From: UBA6115 sp012514225
GTDB taxonomy: Bacteria; Bacillota; Clostridia; Christensenellales; Aristaeellaceae
NCBI GenBank assembly: GCA_036756425.1
Contig: DAIOLC010000027.1
Span: forward strand, 1-25,499
DNA: 25,499 nucleotides
Direction: 5' to 3'
This document shows, piece by piece, positions 17,400-24,818 of the stretch (positions within the stretch are counted from its first letter, which is position 1; each line of letters opens with the position of its first letter). Under the pieces are notes generated by a model. The model ran no database searches. It was not told where the DNA came from and was given only the letters and a program-made list of their open reading frames with translations. The translations under genes and the position numbers were made by a program.

Positions 17400-18371
17400 A
17401 TGAACCCGCAAGACAAGAAGACCAACCTCAGCCTCTGGTACAGGAACAGCTCGGCCGCTTCGACGCTGACCATCCTGCTGATTCTGCTGCTGATGTCGAC
17501 GGCCCTCGCCATCGCGGCGCCCGCCTTCCTCAAGGCCAGCAACCTCCTGTCCACCGCGCGCAACTTCTCCGCCATCGCGGTGGCCGGCATCGGCGTGTCC
17601 GTGGTCATCCTGACCGGCAACATCGACATCTCCATCGGCTCCATCTACGGGCTGGCCGGGGTGAGCGTCGCGATGCTGATGAAGTCCGGCTGGTCCCTGG
17701 TGCCCGCCGTGGCGGCGGGCATGGCGGTGGGCGGGCTGTGCGGCCTGGCCAACGGCCTGCTGGTGGTCTACCTGCGCCTGCCCTCCTACATCGCGACGCT
17801 GGGCATGATGCAGATCGTGCGCGGCGTGTGCTACATCCTCACCCAGGGCTATCCCGTGTCCGGCATGGCGGACAGCTTCAAGTGGATTGGCCAGGGCGAG
17901 CTGATGGGCGTCCCGCTGCCCATCTATTTCATGGTGCTCTTCGCCCTCGTCTTCGCGGTGTTCCGCAACCGCACCAAGACCGGGCGGCGCATTTTCGCCC
18001 TGGGCGGCAACGAGGAGGCGACGCGCATCTCCGGGGTGAACACCAAGGCGCTCAAAATCCTCTGCTTCGTGCTCGCCGGCGTGTGCGCGGCCTTCGCCGG
18101 CGTCATCAACGCCTCCAAGGTCGGCGTGGCCCAGCCCACCGCCGGGAACGGCTTCGAGATGGACGCCATCGCCTCGGTCATCATCGGCGGCTCCAGCATG
18201 GGCGGCGGCGTGGGCACGGTGACGGGCACCCTCATCGGCGCGGCCATCATGGGCGTGCTGCGCAACGCCCTGGTGCTGCTGAGCGTGGAAAGCTACTGGC
18301 AGACGCTGGTGATGGGCGTGGTCATCATCTCCGCCGTCACCATCGACCAGTTGCGCAAGGCGCGGCGCTGA
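17400..18371 (+). CDS. ABC sugar transporter permease 2 (RbsC type)
   Basis: A 323-residue multi-spanning permease of the ribose/xylose class. A cytoplasmic N-terminus precedes the first segment LTILLILLLMSTALAIAA (about 21-38). Family motifs are GNIDISIGSIYGLAG (about 73-87) and LGGNEEATRISGVN (about 201-214), and GGSSMGGGVGTVTGT lies toward the C-terminus. GGAAGGGAG precedes the start. Gene order here is ATPase-permease-binding protein, different from the first set (permease-ATPase-binding protein). Confidence 0.93.
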   Translation: MNPQDKKTNLSLWYRNSSAASTLTILLILLLMSTALAIAAPAFLKASNLLSTARNFSAIAVAGIGVSVVILTGNIDISIGSIYGLAGVSVAMLMKSGWSLVPAVAAGMAVGGLCGLANGLLVVYLRLPSYIATLGMMQIVRGVCYILTQGYPVSGMADSFKWIGQGELMGVPLPIYFMVLFALVFAVFRNRTKTGRRIFALGGNEEATRISGVNTKALKILCFVLAGVCAAFAGVINASKVGVAQPTAGNGFEMDAIASVIIGGSSMGGGVGTVTGTLIGAAIMGVLRNALVLLSVESYWQTLVMGVVIISAVTIDQLRKARR

Positions 18372-18391
18372 GGGCGCGAACCCGCAAACTA

Positions 18392-18436
18392 TGCTATACT
18401 GTTCCCGGGTGAAAATGACCGGGGGCGCGCCCCGGC
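18392..18436 (+). promoter_or_regulatory. Possible internal promoter and leader hairpin of solute-binding protein 2
   Basis: TGCTATACT (18392-18400) is an extended -10 without a good -35 box. It is followed by a near-perfect GC palindrome CCGGGG(G)CGCGCCCCGG near 18419-18436, and then by the ribosome binding site GGAGG (18450-18454). Both could raise binding-protein expression relative to the membrane components. Confidence 0.4.
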
Positions 18437-18462
18437 AGAAAATATGGTTGGAGGTATCTTTC

Positions 18463-19440
18463 ATGAGGAAACTGTTCGCCATCCTGCTTATCCTGACGCT
18501 GGGCCTGGGCCTGGCCTCCGCCGCCTCGGCGGAGAAAATCGTCGTCATCGGGCAGCAGCTGGGCAACGTGGTCTTCCTGCCGGCCGAGCAGGGCACCAAG
18601 GACGCCGGGAAGGACCTGGGCATCGAGACCGAATGGCAGTCCCCCCTGCGCGCGGAGGCCGAATTGCAGAATGAAATCATGCTCAGCCTCATCGACCGCG
18701 GCGACGTGAACGGCATCGCCATCTCCTGCACCACCGGCGACGCGCTCAAGGACGCGATCGACGCGGCCATCGACGCGGGCATCCAGGTGGTCTGCTACGA
18801 CGTGGACTCCCCCAACTCCAAGCGCGAGTACTACGTGGGCACGGAGAACTACAAGGTCGGCCATCTGGCCGGCGAGTACATGATTGAGCTGTACAAGGAC
18901 TCCGGGCTGGAGAAGGTGCGCGTGGCGCAGCTGGAAGGCATCCCCGGCGCCAACGACATCGAGGCCCGCAAGAAGGGCTTCGCAGACGCCATCGCGGGCA
19001 CCAACATCGAGGTCGTCTACTCCCTGCCCTGCAACGACAACGTGGACGAGGCCATCAACGGCATCGAGTACTACACCGCCGCTAACGCCGACAACATCGA
19101 CGCCTGGTACATGGCCGGCGGCTGGCCGTATTCCGTGGACCCCTCCGCGATGCCGGAGACCAACAAGTGGAAGCTGGCCGACCCCAACCGTAAAATCGTG
19201 ACCATCGACATATTCACCGAAACCTCCCCCGCCTTCTTCGCGCTGGGCGTGCTGGACGTCGCCATCGGGCAGGACTTCTACCAGATGGGCTACCAGTCCG
19301 TCAGCCTGCTGCACAAGCTCATCAACGGCGAGGCGGTCGAGGCCGAGTACAACGAGGACATCGGCGCCAAGTTCATCGGCACCGGCGGCCAGATTGCCAC
19401 CTGGGAGAACTGGAAGGAAGTGCTGGGCGTCAAGGAATAA
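18463..19440 (+). CDS. ABC sugar transporter solute-binding protein 2
   Basis: A 325-residue exported sugar-binding protein, type 1 fold. The start is placed at 18463, where MRKLFAILLILTLGLG begins a clean signal peptide after GGAGG; an in-frame extension to 18391 is not credible. The signal peptidase I site is after ASAASA, before EKIVV, and again there is no lipobox cysteine. The mature domain shows GNVVFLPAEQGTKDAGKDLG, IQVVCYDVDSPNSKREYYVG and GIPGANDIEARKKGFADAI. The sequence shares little with binding protein 1, so the two transporters probably bind different ligands or different parts of the pathway. Ends the long plus-strand locus. Confidence 0.92.
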   Translation: MRKLFAILLILTLGLGLASAASAEKIVVIGQQLGNVVFLPAEQGTKDAGKDLGIETEWQSPLRAEAELQNEIMLSLIDRGDVNGIAISCTTGDALKDAIDAAIDAGIQVVCYDVDSPNSKREYYVGTENYKVGHLAGEYMIELYKDSGLEKVRVAQLEGIPGANDIEARKKGFADAIAGTNIEVVYSLPCNDNVDEAINGIEYYTAANADNIDAWYMAGGWPYSVDPSAMPETNKWKLADPNRKIVTIDIFTETSPAFFALGVLDVAIGQDFYQMGYQSVSLLHKLINGEAVEAEYNEDIGAKFIGTGGQIATWENWKEVLGVKE

Positions 19441-19475
19441 GTGACGCCGGCGAGAGTTGAACAGCCAAAACCAGC

Positions 19476-19538
19476 GGGGGAGCCTTCAAAGAAGGCTCCC
19501 CCGTCAGACTGTCGAAAAAGGTCTGCGGACCTTTTTCG
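19476..19538 (+). terminator. Terminator of the transporter locus
   Basis: The first hairpin (19476-19502) lies 36 bases after the binding-protein stop codon. It is followed by the GGTC-TGCG-GACC stem with five T residues (19521-19536). Together they should end plus-strand transcription; the second also looks functional on the minus strand. Confidence 0.65.
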
Positions 19539-19714
19539 ATTCGGAAGATTGCTGCGGAATGTTTTCGCTGTTCGCGAAAACGCCCCGCGCGTCCGGCAGA
19601 GCCGGACGACACGATTGTAATCGGTGGGCTGCCGCCCCCCGAAGCCCCCTGCATCATGGTCTGTAGTAAGGTTTTTTGACAAACTGGCGGGGAGCCTTCT
19701 TTGAAGGCTCCCCC
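19476..19714. repeat. Hairpin-bounded repeat, copy 2 (complete), with terminator activity likely
   Basis: This stretch fills the gap of 327 bases between the transporter locus and the ParB-like gene. The ends are inverted copies of about 45 bases: GGGGGAGCCTTC-AAA-GAAGGCTCCCCC (19476-19502) and its inverted counterpart (19689-19714, loop TTT), each followed inward by CAGACTGTCGAAAAA or CAGTTTGTCAAAAAA. Inside the left arm CGAAAAAGGTC (19513-19523) pairs with GACCTTTTTCG (19528-19538) across TGCG, an A/T-flanked stem like a bidirectional terminator. Further hairpins lie at GTCCGGC-AGA-GCCGGAC. No open reading frame stands out. Confidence 0.75.
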
Positions 19715-19767
19715 GTGAAAATGACCAGGGAACGTCTGTTATCCCCGGGGACTGCCGTCCGCGCCTG

Positions 19768-20181
19768 TCACTTTTTCCCTTCTGTCCGGCGCCTCAGCAC
19801 ACCCGCCTGCATCGCGTCGCACCAGCCGTCCCATTTCAAGCGGTATTCCTGTTGGCTGACGACACGGGAAAGCAGGCCGGCCGGGCTGAAGATTCCCTGC
19901 CTTCTGCATTCGGACACGCATTCGCGGTACATGTCCCAGTCAAGCTCCTCCCTTTCCCATTCCAGGGGAAACGCCAAGATGCCCGCCCGCAGCGCGGCGA
20001 CCGCCCTGGTATGGCCGTCCGTCATGACGGGCACGCCGACGAGCAGCTTGACGGGAATGGGCTCAAGGCCCGGCCCGTCCCCCGCGCGGAGCTGTGCTTC
20101 CGCGCGTTTCAACTTTTCCTCCGAAACGAGGAACTGCGACGGCTGGATGTCCAGCAGGGCCAGGTTTTCACACGGCATCAT
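19768..20181 (-). CDS. Small ParB/sulfiredoxin-like domain protein
   Basis: A 137-residue protein with the core of a ParB N-terminal-like domain: DIQPSQFLVSEEKL (11-24), a strand IPVKLLVGVPVMTDGHTRAVAALRAG (42-67) containing the DGHTR nucleotide-site motif (55-59). The C-terminal part ends in a basic tail and has W-rich segments KWDGWCD. The C-terminal helix-turn-helix of true ParB is absent, and there is no ParA nearby, so plasmid or chromosome partitioning is unlikely. The start is set at the ATGATG at 20181/20178, preceded by AAGGGGAG; an extension to 20385 overlaps the OsmC gene. Function unknown. Confidence 0.7.
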   Translation of the reverse strand: MMPCENLALLDIQPSQFLVSEEKLKRAEAQLRAGDGPGLEPIPVKLLVGVPVMTDGHTRAVAALRAGILAFPLEWEREELDWDMYRECVSECRRQGIFSPAGLLSRVVSQQEYRLKWDGWCDAMQAGVLRRRTEGKK

Positions 20182-20321
20182 CGGCTCCCCTTCATGAGGC
20201 GTCATCCGGCCTGACGGTTCCGGTGCGTTGAAACAAGGCGCGGCGCAGACGAATCTGGATATCACATCCTTCGCCAAGCCGCCTGAAGGAACCGTTTTGA
20301 CAGCAAACCGGTTTCCCCGCG

Positions 20322-20714
20322 CTATTCCAGCACGACCCGCAGCGACATCTCCGCAACCTTGGACAGCGTCTCGTGGACGGAGCAATGCTTGGCGGCCAGC
20401 TCGGCCGCGCGCTGGAAGCCCTTTTCCCCTTTGGCGCCGCGGATGGTGAACACGATGTCCACGGTTTTAAGCGTGGTGGGCACCTCCTCGCGCTTGACGC
20501 CATGAATGGAAAACGCCGCGCTATCGAACTCCAGCCGCATTTTCCGCGCGATGCCCAGGAAGGTGGAGTAAAAGCAGCCGCCCAGCGCGCCCAGCAGCAG
20601 CTCGTAGGGCGCCAGCATCCCCTCCCCCTTGCCCACCTTCACCGCGCCGTTCTTCGCGGTCAGGGTGCCTTCGAATTCGTTCGTGAAGCCCAGTTTCACC
20701 GTGGTCTCGCTCAT
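20322..20714 (-). CDS. OsmC/Ohr family protein
   Basis: A 130-residue OsmC-like thiol peroxidase-fold protein. The two redox cysteines are C47 (GALGGCFYSTF) and C111 (KHCSVHETL). Proteins of the family reduce organic hydroperoxides, though many small members in anaerobes are uncharacterised and may not be peroxidases. GGGAGGGG precedes the start. It lies 59 bases downstream of nrdG on the same strand and may be read from the nrd promoter. The region 20182-20321 between it and the ParB-like gene has a small AAACCGGTTT palindrome (20308-20317) but no clear promoter. Confidence 0.88.
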   Translation of the reverse strand: MSETTVKLGFTNEFEGTLTAKNGAVKVGKGEGMLAPYELLLGALGGCFYSTFLGIARKMRLEFDSAAFSIHGVKREEVPTTLKTVDIVFTIRGAKGEKGFQRAAELAAKHCSVHETLSKVAEMSLRVVLE

Positions 20715-20773
20715 GCTTTCCCCTCCCTTTCAGCGTGTCCCAGGGGGATGTTACCCGGCGAACGCCCGCGCGC

Positions 20774-21277
20774 TTACCAGGCCGGCGGCTGCCAGAGCAT
20801 GGCATGGCCCGCCTGCCGGCTTTTCCGCACGTCGATGAGCCGCTGGTTGCGGCTGCCGCGGAAGTCCAGCTCCAGGGAGCGCTCCGCCAGCAGGAAGGGC
20901 CCGTCCACCAGCACGTCGCAGGCCTGAAGCAACGCCGCCGCCGCTCCGCCCATTCTCTCAAGCGCCTCGTAGGTGTACCCCGAATACGCCCACACCGACA
21001 GCCCCAGCGCCCTGGCGCCCAGGGCCAGCTCGAGGCAGGCCTCCGGCTGCGCGAAAGGCTCCCCGCCCGACAGCGTCAGCCCGTCCAGCAGGGGGTTTTC
21101 CTTCAAGCCCGCGAGCACCGCCGCGGTGTCCGTCTCATAGCCGCCGGCCGGGTCGTGGGTGTCCGGGTTGTGGCAGCCGGGGCAGCGGTGGGGGCAGCCC
21201 TGCGTGAACACGGCCAGGCGCAGGCCCGGGCCGTCCACGATGCTGTCGCTGACCGTGCCGTTGAGGCGGATGTTCAT
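20774..21277 (-). CDS. nrdG: Anaerobic ribonucleoside-triphosphate reductase activating protein
   Basis: A 167-residue radical SAM activase that installs the glycyl radical on NrdD, using a [4Fe-4S] cluster and S-adenosylmethionine. The cluster-binding CPHRCPGC motif holds C28, C32 and C35, and LSGGEPF is the SAM-binding GGE motif. Length is typical of NrdG. GGAGGTACCGCAT precedes the ATG. It is 111 bases downstream of nrdD; the gap contains two GC-rich hairpins (near 21318-21341 and 21366-21382) that might reduce nrdG expression relative to nrdD. Confidence 0.95.
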   Translation of the reverse strand: MNIRLNGTVSDSIVDGPGLRLAVFTQGCPHRCPGCHNPDTHDPAGGYETDTAAVLAGLKENPLLDGLTLSGGEPFAQPEACLELALGARALGLSVWAYSGYTYEALERMGGAAAALLQACDVLVDGPFLLAERSLELDFRGSRNQRLIDVRKSRQAGHAMLWQPPAW

Positions 21278-21365
21278 ATGCGGTACCTCCGGGGAGGGAT
21301 CGGCGGGGCATCCCCGAAGGAATGCCCCGGACCCCCCATTGCTTTAACCGTTCGCTTTCTCGCCA

Positions 21366-21382
21366 GGCCGCGAAGCGCGGCC
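21366..21382 (-). other. Hairpin between nrdD and nrdG
   Basis: GGCCGCG-AAG-CGCGGCC is a perfect 7-bp stem, 6 bases past the nrdD stop codon, without a T-run. A second GC stem, GGGGCAT/ATGCCCC, lies a further 25-50 bases downstream. They are more likely to set the ratio of nrdD to nrdG message than to end transcription. Confidence 0.45.
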
Positions 21383-21388
21383 GGCCGT

Positions 21389-23716
21389 TCAGTCCGTTTC
21401 GACCGCGTGCTTGACGCGCTGCTTCTCCTCGGCCTGCTTGGCGTTGTTGAAGCGGTCCGTGGTGCCCACCAGGTAGCCGGTGATGCGGCGGATGCGCTCG
21501 AACTTGTGCTCCTCCTCGTCCCGGCCGCACTGGGGGCAGCTGTCCCCGATGATGCCGTTGAAGCCGCACACCGGGTCGCGGTCCACGGGGTGGTTGATGG
21601 AGCCGTAGCCCACGCCGGTGTCGTGCATGAAGCGCACGATTTTCTCAAACGCGTCCAGGTTTTTCGTCGGGTCGCCGTCCATCTCCACGTAGGTGATGTG
21701 CCCGGCGTTGGTCAGCGCGTGGTAGGGCGCCTCCAGGCTGATTTTCTTGAAGGCGTTGATGGGGTAGTAGACCGGGATGTGGAAGGAGTTGGTGTAGTAG
21801 TCCCGGTCGGTCACCCCGGGGATGCTGCCGAACTTCTTGCGGTCCAGGCGCACGAAGCGGCCGGACAGCCCCTCCGCCGGGGTGGCGATGAGGGTGTAGT
21901 TCAGCTTCCGCTCGGCGCTCTTCCTGTCCAGGAAGGCGCGCATGAAGCCCACGATTTCCAGACCCAGGTTCTGGCTCTCCTCGCTCTCCCCGTGGTGCTT
22001 GCCACGCAGGGCGACCAGCGTCTCCGCAAGGCCGATGAAGCCCATGGTCAGGGTGCCGTGCTTCAGCACCTCGCGCACCTCGTCGTCCCACTTGAGGTTC
22101 TCGCTGCCCATCCACACGTGCTGCCCCATCAGGAAGGGGAAGTTGTACACCTTCTTGCGCGCGATGATTTCAAACCGCTCGTTGAGCTGGTCGTAGGCCA
22201 GCTCCATCTTGCGCTCCAGCTCCTCGAAGAACCAGCTTACGTCGCCCTTGGCCTCAATCGCGATGCGCGGCAGGTTGATGGAGGTGAAGGAGAGGTTGCC
22301 CCGCCGGGGCGCCACCTCCTGGCCGGCGTCGAAGGCGTTGGCCATCACGCGGGTGCGGCAGCCCATGTAGCCCACCTCGGTCTCCGGGTGGCCGGGCTTG
22401 TAGTACCGCAGGTTGTAGGGCGCGTCCAGGAAGGAGAAGTTGGGGAAGAGCCGCTTGGCCGAGGTGCGGATGGCCAGCTTGAACAGGTCGTAGTTCGGGT
22501 CGCCGGGGTTGAAGTTGACGCCCTCCTTGACGCGGAAAATCTGGATGGGGAAAATCGGCGTCTCCCCGCGACCCAGGCCGGCCTCCGTCGCCAGCAGGAG
22601 CTGCTCCATCACCAGCCGGCCCTCCGGGGAGGTGTCCGTGCCGTAGTTGATGGAGGAGAAGGGCACCTGCGCGCCGGCGCGGCTGTTCATGGTGTTGAGG
22701 TTGTGCACCAGCGCCTCCATCGCCTGGAAGGTGGCCTTGGTGATTTCCTTTTTGGAGAACTTGCGGGCGGAAGCCAGCAGCTTCTGGGCTTCCTCCGGCT
22801 TCATCCAGGCCTCCAGGCGCTTTTTGAGCGCAGCGTCGAAGGCCTCCTTTTCCTCCATCTCCGGAATCAGGCCGGTTTCCTCCTCGACCCCGGCGAGCAG
22901 GCGCGCCGCCTCCGCGTCCCCGTCCTCCACGCCGTACTCCGCGTCCAGCAGGCGGCCGATGTTGTCGCGGAAGCGCTTGCGGTAGGTCTTGCGCACGCCC
23001 GGCGCCATGCCGTAGTCGAAGTTCACGATGCTCTGCCCGCCGTGCTGGTCGTTCTGGTTGGCCTGGATGGCGATGCAGGCCAGGGCGGAGTAGGAGTAGA
23101 TGTCCTTGGGCTCCCGCAGCACGCCGTGGCCGGTGGAAAACCCGTCCTTGAACAGCTGCAGCAGGTCAATCTGGCAGCAGGTGGTGGTCAGCGTCAGGAA
23201 GTCCAGGTCGTGGATGTGGATGTCCCCCTCCCGGTGCGCCGCGGCATGCCGGGGGTTGAGCACGTACATGTCGTAAAATTGTTTGGCGCCCTCGGAGCCG
23301 AACTTGAGCATGGAGCCCATCGCACTGTCGCCGTTGATGTTGGCGTTCTCGCGCTTGATGTCCGAGTCGATGGCGCTGGAGAAGGTGATGTCTTCGTAGG
23401 TCTTCATCAGCCGGGTGTTCATTTCCCGCACGCGGCTGCGCTCGGCGCGGTAGAGGATGTAGGCCTTGGCGGTGAGCACGAAGCCCTTCTCGATGAGCAC
23501 GCGCTCCACCACGTCCTGCACCTGCTCCACCGTGGGGCTGGAGGGGATGTCCTCGCCCTTTTCCAGCTCGTCCGTCACCAGGCGGGCCAATTCCGCCGCG
23601 GTCTCGGCGCCCTTGTGGCTGCCGCTGGCCGCCAGCGCCCGGGCGATGGCCTGCTGGATCTTGTCCCGGTCAAAGGGAACCTGCCGCCCGTCGCGCTTGA
23701 TGATGGTCGAGATCAT
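21389..23716 (-). CDS. nrdD: Anaerobic (class III) ribonucleoside-triphosphate reductase
   Basis: A 775-residue glycyl-radical enzyme that reduces ribonucleoside triphosphates to dNTPs without oxygen. The N-terminal ATP-cone is visible as TIIKRDGRQVPFDRDKIQQAI, a regulatory domain for dATP inhibition. The C-terminal zinc region is DRDPVCGFNGIIGDSCPQCG, followed by RRITGYLVGT, in which G747 is the predicted radical glycine. The zinc region has three of the four cysteines of E. coli NrdD, an aspartate standing where the first would be. The start at 23716 follows CAGGAGGC. The promoter at 23765-23793 and the upstream NrdR-type boxes suggest NrdR repression. Confidence 0.96.
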   Translation of the reverse strand: MISTIIKRDGRQVPFDRDKIQQAIARALAASGSHKGAETAAELARLVTDELEKGEDIPSSPTVEQVQDVVERVLIEKGFVLTAKAYILYRAERSRVREMNTRLMKTYEDITFSSAIDSDIKRENANINGDSAMGSMLKFGSEGAKQFYDMYVLNPRHAAAHREGDIHIHDLDFLTLTTTCCQIDLLQLFKDGFSTGHGVLREPKDIYSYSALACIAIQANQNDQHGGQSIVNFDYGMAPGVRKTYRKRFRDNIGRLLDAEYGVEDGDAEAARLLAGVEEETGLIPEMEEKEAFDAALKKRLEAWMKPEEAQKLLASARKFSKKEITKATFQAMEALVHNLNTMNSRAGAQVPFSSINYGTDTSPEGRLVMEQLLLATEAGLGRGETPIFPIQIFRVKEGVNFNPGDPNYDLFKLAIRTSAKRLFPNFSFLDAPYNLRYYKPGHPETEVGYMGCRTRVMANAFDAGQEVAPRRGNLSFTSINLPRIAIEAKGDVSWFFEELERKMELAYDQLNERFEIIARKKVYNFPFLMGQHVWMGSENLKWDDEVREVLKHGTLTMGFIGLAETLVALRGKHHGESEESQNLGLEIVGFMRAFLDRKSAERKLNYTLIATPAEGLSGRFVRLDRKKFGSIPGVTDRDYYTNSFHIPVYYPINAFKKISLEAPYHALTNAGHITYVEMDGDPTKNLDAFEKIVRFMHDTGVGYGSINHPVDRDPVCGFNGIIGDSCPQCGRDEEEHKFERIRRITGYLVGTTDRFNNAKQAEEKQRVKHAVETD

Positions 23717-23764
23717 GATAAAGCCTCCTGTATTATCGTCTTTATGAGATGAGATAGCAGGGCG

Positions 23765-23793
23765 ATTATAGTCCGCCGCCCGGGTACTGTCAA
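23765..23793 (-). promoter_or_regulatory. Promoter of nrdD
   Basis: On the minus strand there is TTGACA (23788-23793), a 17-base spacer and TATAAT (23765-23770), both perfect consensus hexamers. The transcript would begin about 40 bases before the nrdD start codon. Confidence 0.88.
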
Positions 23794-23801
23794 GGATAAA
23801 A

Positions 23802-23848
23802 CCACAAAAGATTGTATTCATTCCCGTATACACCACAACATATGGTAG
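23802..23848 (-). promoter_or_regulatory. Tandem candidate NrdR boxes upstream of nrdD
   Basis: Two imperfect 16-base palindromes, CCACAAAAGATTGTAT (23802-23817) and CCACAACATATGGTAG (23833-23848), match the published NrdR box acaCwAtATaTwGtgt at 12 and 11 positions by eye. Their centres are 31 bases apart, the spacing usual for NrdR box pairs, and they lie immediately upstream of the nrdD -35 element. The consensus is recalled from the NrdR literature; no nrdR gene is in the window. Confidence 0.65.
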
Positions 23849-23896
23849 TGAAAGGCCGCCCGGCGGTTCCCGCGGCCGCGCCCGCTTTTCCCCGCC

Positions 23897-23926
23897 TTGA
23901 CAGGAATTCGGGCCGGGTGCTATACT
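23897..23926 (+). promoter_or_regulatory. Promoter upstream of the miniprotein and rubrerythrin genes
   Basis: TTGACA (23897-23902), an 18-base spacer and TATACT (23921-23926). A second possible -10, TATAAT (23950-23955), lies nearer the miniprotein gene but lacks a good -35. The promoter is divergent from nrdD. Confidence 0.7.
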
Positions 23927-23976
23927 GCGTTTAATTCCCCGGAAACGGGTATAATATCGGGTTTAAGGAGAATCGC

Positions 23977-24093
23977 GTGACCGTCAAGGCAAAAAAGAAA
24001 CATAAAAGCAACCTGCCCGCCCGGCTGCTGAGCGTCTTCCTGGCGCTCTTGATTGTGGGCGGCTCCCTGGCCGCGTTGGTTGAGCTGCTCTGA
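23977..24093 (+). CDS. Predicted 38-residue membrane miniprotein
   Basis: A small gene starting at GTG with AAGGAG six bases upstream. The product begins with a very basic segment, MTVKAKKKHKSNLPAR, followed by one hydrophobic helix, LLSVFLALLIVGGSLAALVE, and ends in ELL. The positive-inside rule puts the N-terminus in the cytoplasm. It shares a promoter with rubrerythrin, whose gene begins 43 bases later. No family is recognised. Short frames can arise by chance, but the ribosome binding site, the positive-then-hydrophobic layout and the promoter argue for a real gene. Confidence 0.6.
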   Translation: MTVKAKKKHKSNLPARLLSVFLALLIVGGSLAALVELL

Positions 24094-24136
24094 GAGCATT
24101 TCAATACTGATAAAATCCATATAAGGAGGGTTTCCC

Positions 24137-24688
24137 ATGGAACTCAAAGGCTCCCAGACCGAGAAGAACCTCTGGACCGCGTATGCCGGCGAAAGCCAGG
24201 CCCGCAACAAGTACGACTATTTCGCTTCCGCCGCCCGCAAGGAAGGCTATGAGCAGATCGCCGGCATCTTCGAGGAAACGGCGCTCAACGAGAAGGAGCA
24301 CGCCAAGCGCTGGCTGATCGCGCTGCAGGGCTTTGAAGACGGCAAGACCCCCGGCGGCACCCGTAAGAACCTGACCGCCGCCGCCGCCGGCGAGCACTAC
24401 GAGTGGACCGAGATGTACAAGGGCTTCGCCGAGACCGCCCGCCAGGAAGGCTTCAAGGACATCGCGCTGGAGTTCGAGAACGTCGCCAAGGTCGAGTACG
24501 AGCACGAGGCGCGCTACAACCAGCTGGCCAAGCGCCTGGACGACGACTCCGAGTGGGTGTCCGAGTCCCCGGTGCGCTGGCGCTGCCGCAACTGCGGCTT
24601 CGTCTACGAAGGCACCAAGCCCCCCAAGCTCTGCCCCGCCTGCAAGCACCCGCAGAACTTCTTCGAGCGCGCCGCCGGCAACTATTGA
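24137..24688 (+). CDS. Rubrerythrin
   Basis: A 183-residue cytoplasmic di-iron peroxidase that reduces hydrogen peroxide in anaerobes, with electrons passing through its own rubredoxin-like domain. Di-iron ligands are visible as E19 (AGESQAR), E52 and H55 (NEKEHA), E87/E93 (GEHYEWTE) and E120 and H123 (KVEYEHEARY). The rubredoxin domain has C150, C153, C166 and C169. AAGGAGGG precedes the start. An extended -10 (TGATAAAAT ending near 24116) may give it its own transcript besides the one from 23897. The gene ends before a clear terminator. It is the main sign of oxidative-stress defence in an anaerobe. Confidence 0.96.
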   Translation: MELKGSQTEKNLWTAYAGESQARNKYDYFASAARKEGYEQIAGIFEETALNEKEHAKRWLIALQGFEDGKTPGGTRKNLTAAAAGEHYEWTEMYKGFAETARQEGFKDIALEFENVAKVEYEHEARYNQLAKRLDDDSEWVSESPVRWRCRNCGFVYEGTKPPKLCPACKHPQNFFERAAGNY

Positions 24689-24716
24689 CCCTTGCCCCGG
24701 TTCGCCTGAACCGCGA

Positions 24717-24747
24717 AACCCCGGAGACGCCTCTCCGGGGTTTTCTT
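24717..24747 (+). terminator. Intrinsic terminator of rubrerythrin
   Basis: ACCCCGGAGA and TCTCCGGGGT form a 10-bp stem around CGCC, preceded by A residues and followed by TTTTCTTGTT, about 30 bases past the stop codon. Confidence 0.85.
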
Positions 24748-24818
24748 GTTCCCCTGGATGACCTGGCGCGGGGTTTCCCGGGGTATATTCGGGAAAAGCT
24801 GACGAAGGAGGCTTCCGT

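Noticed and set aside
20735..23752. A 1005-codon plus-strand frame opposite nrdD and nrdG
   Set aside because: The minus-strand genes have clear motifs and ribosome binding sites; the plus frame is a Val/His/Leu-rich shadow.
23950..23955. TATAAT as the main promoter of the miniprotein gene
   Set aside because: No acceptable -35 hexamer lies at 16-18 bases; the TTGACA/TATACT pair at 23897-23926 is better.
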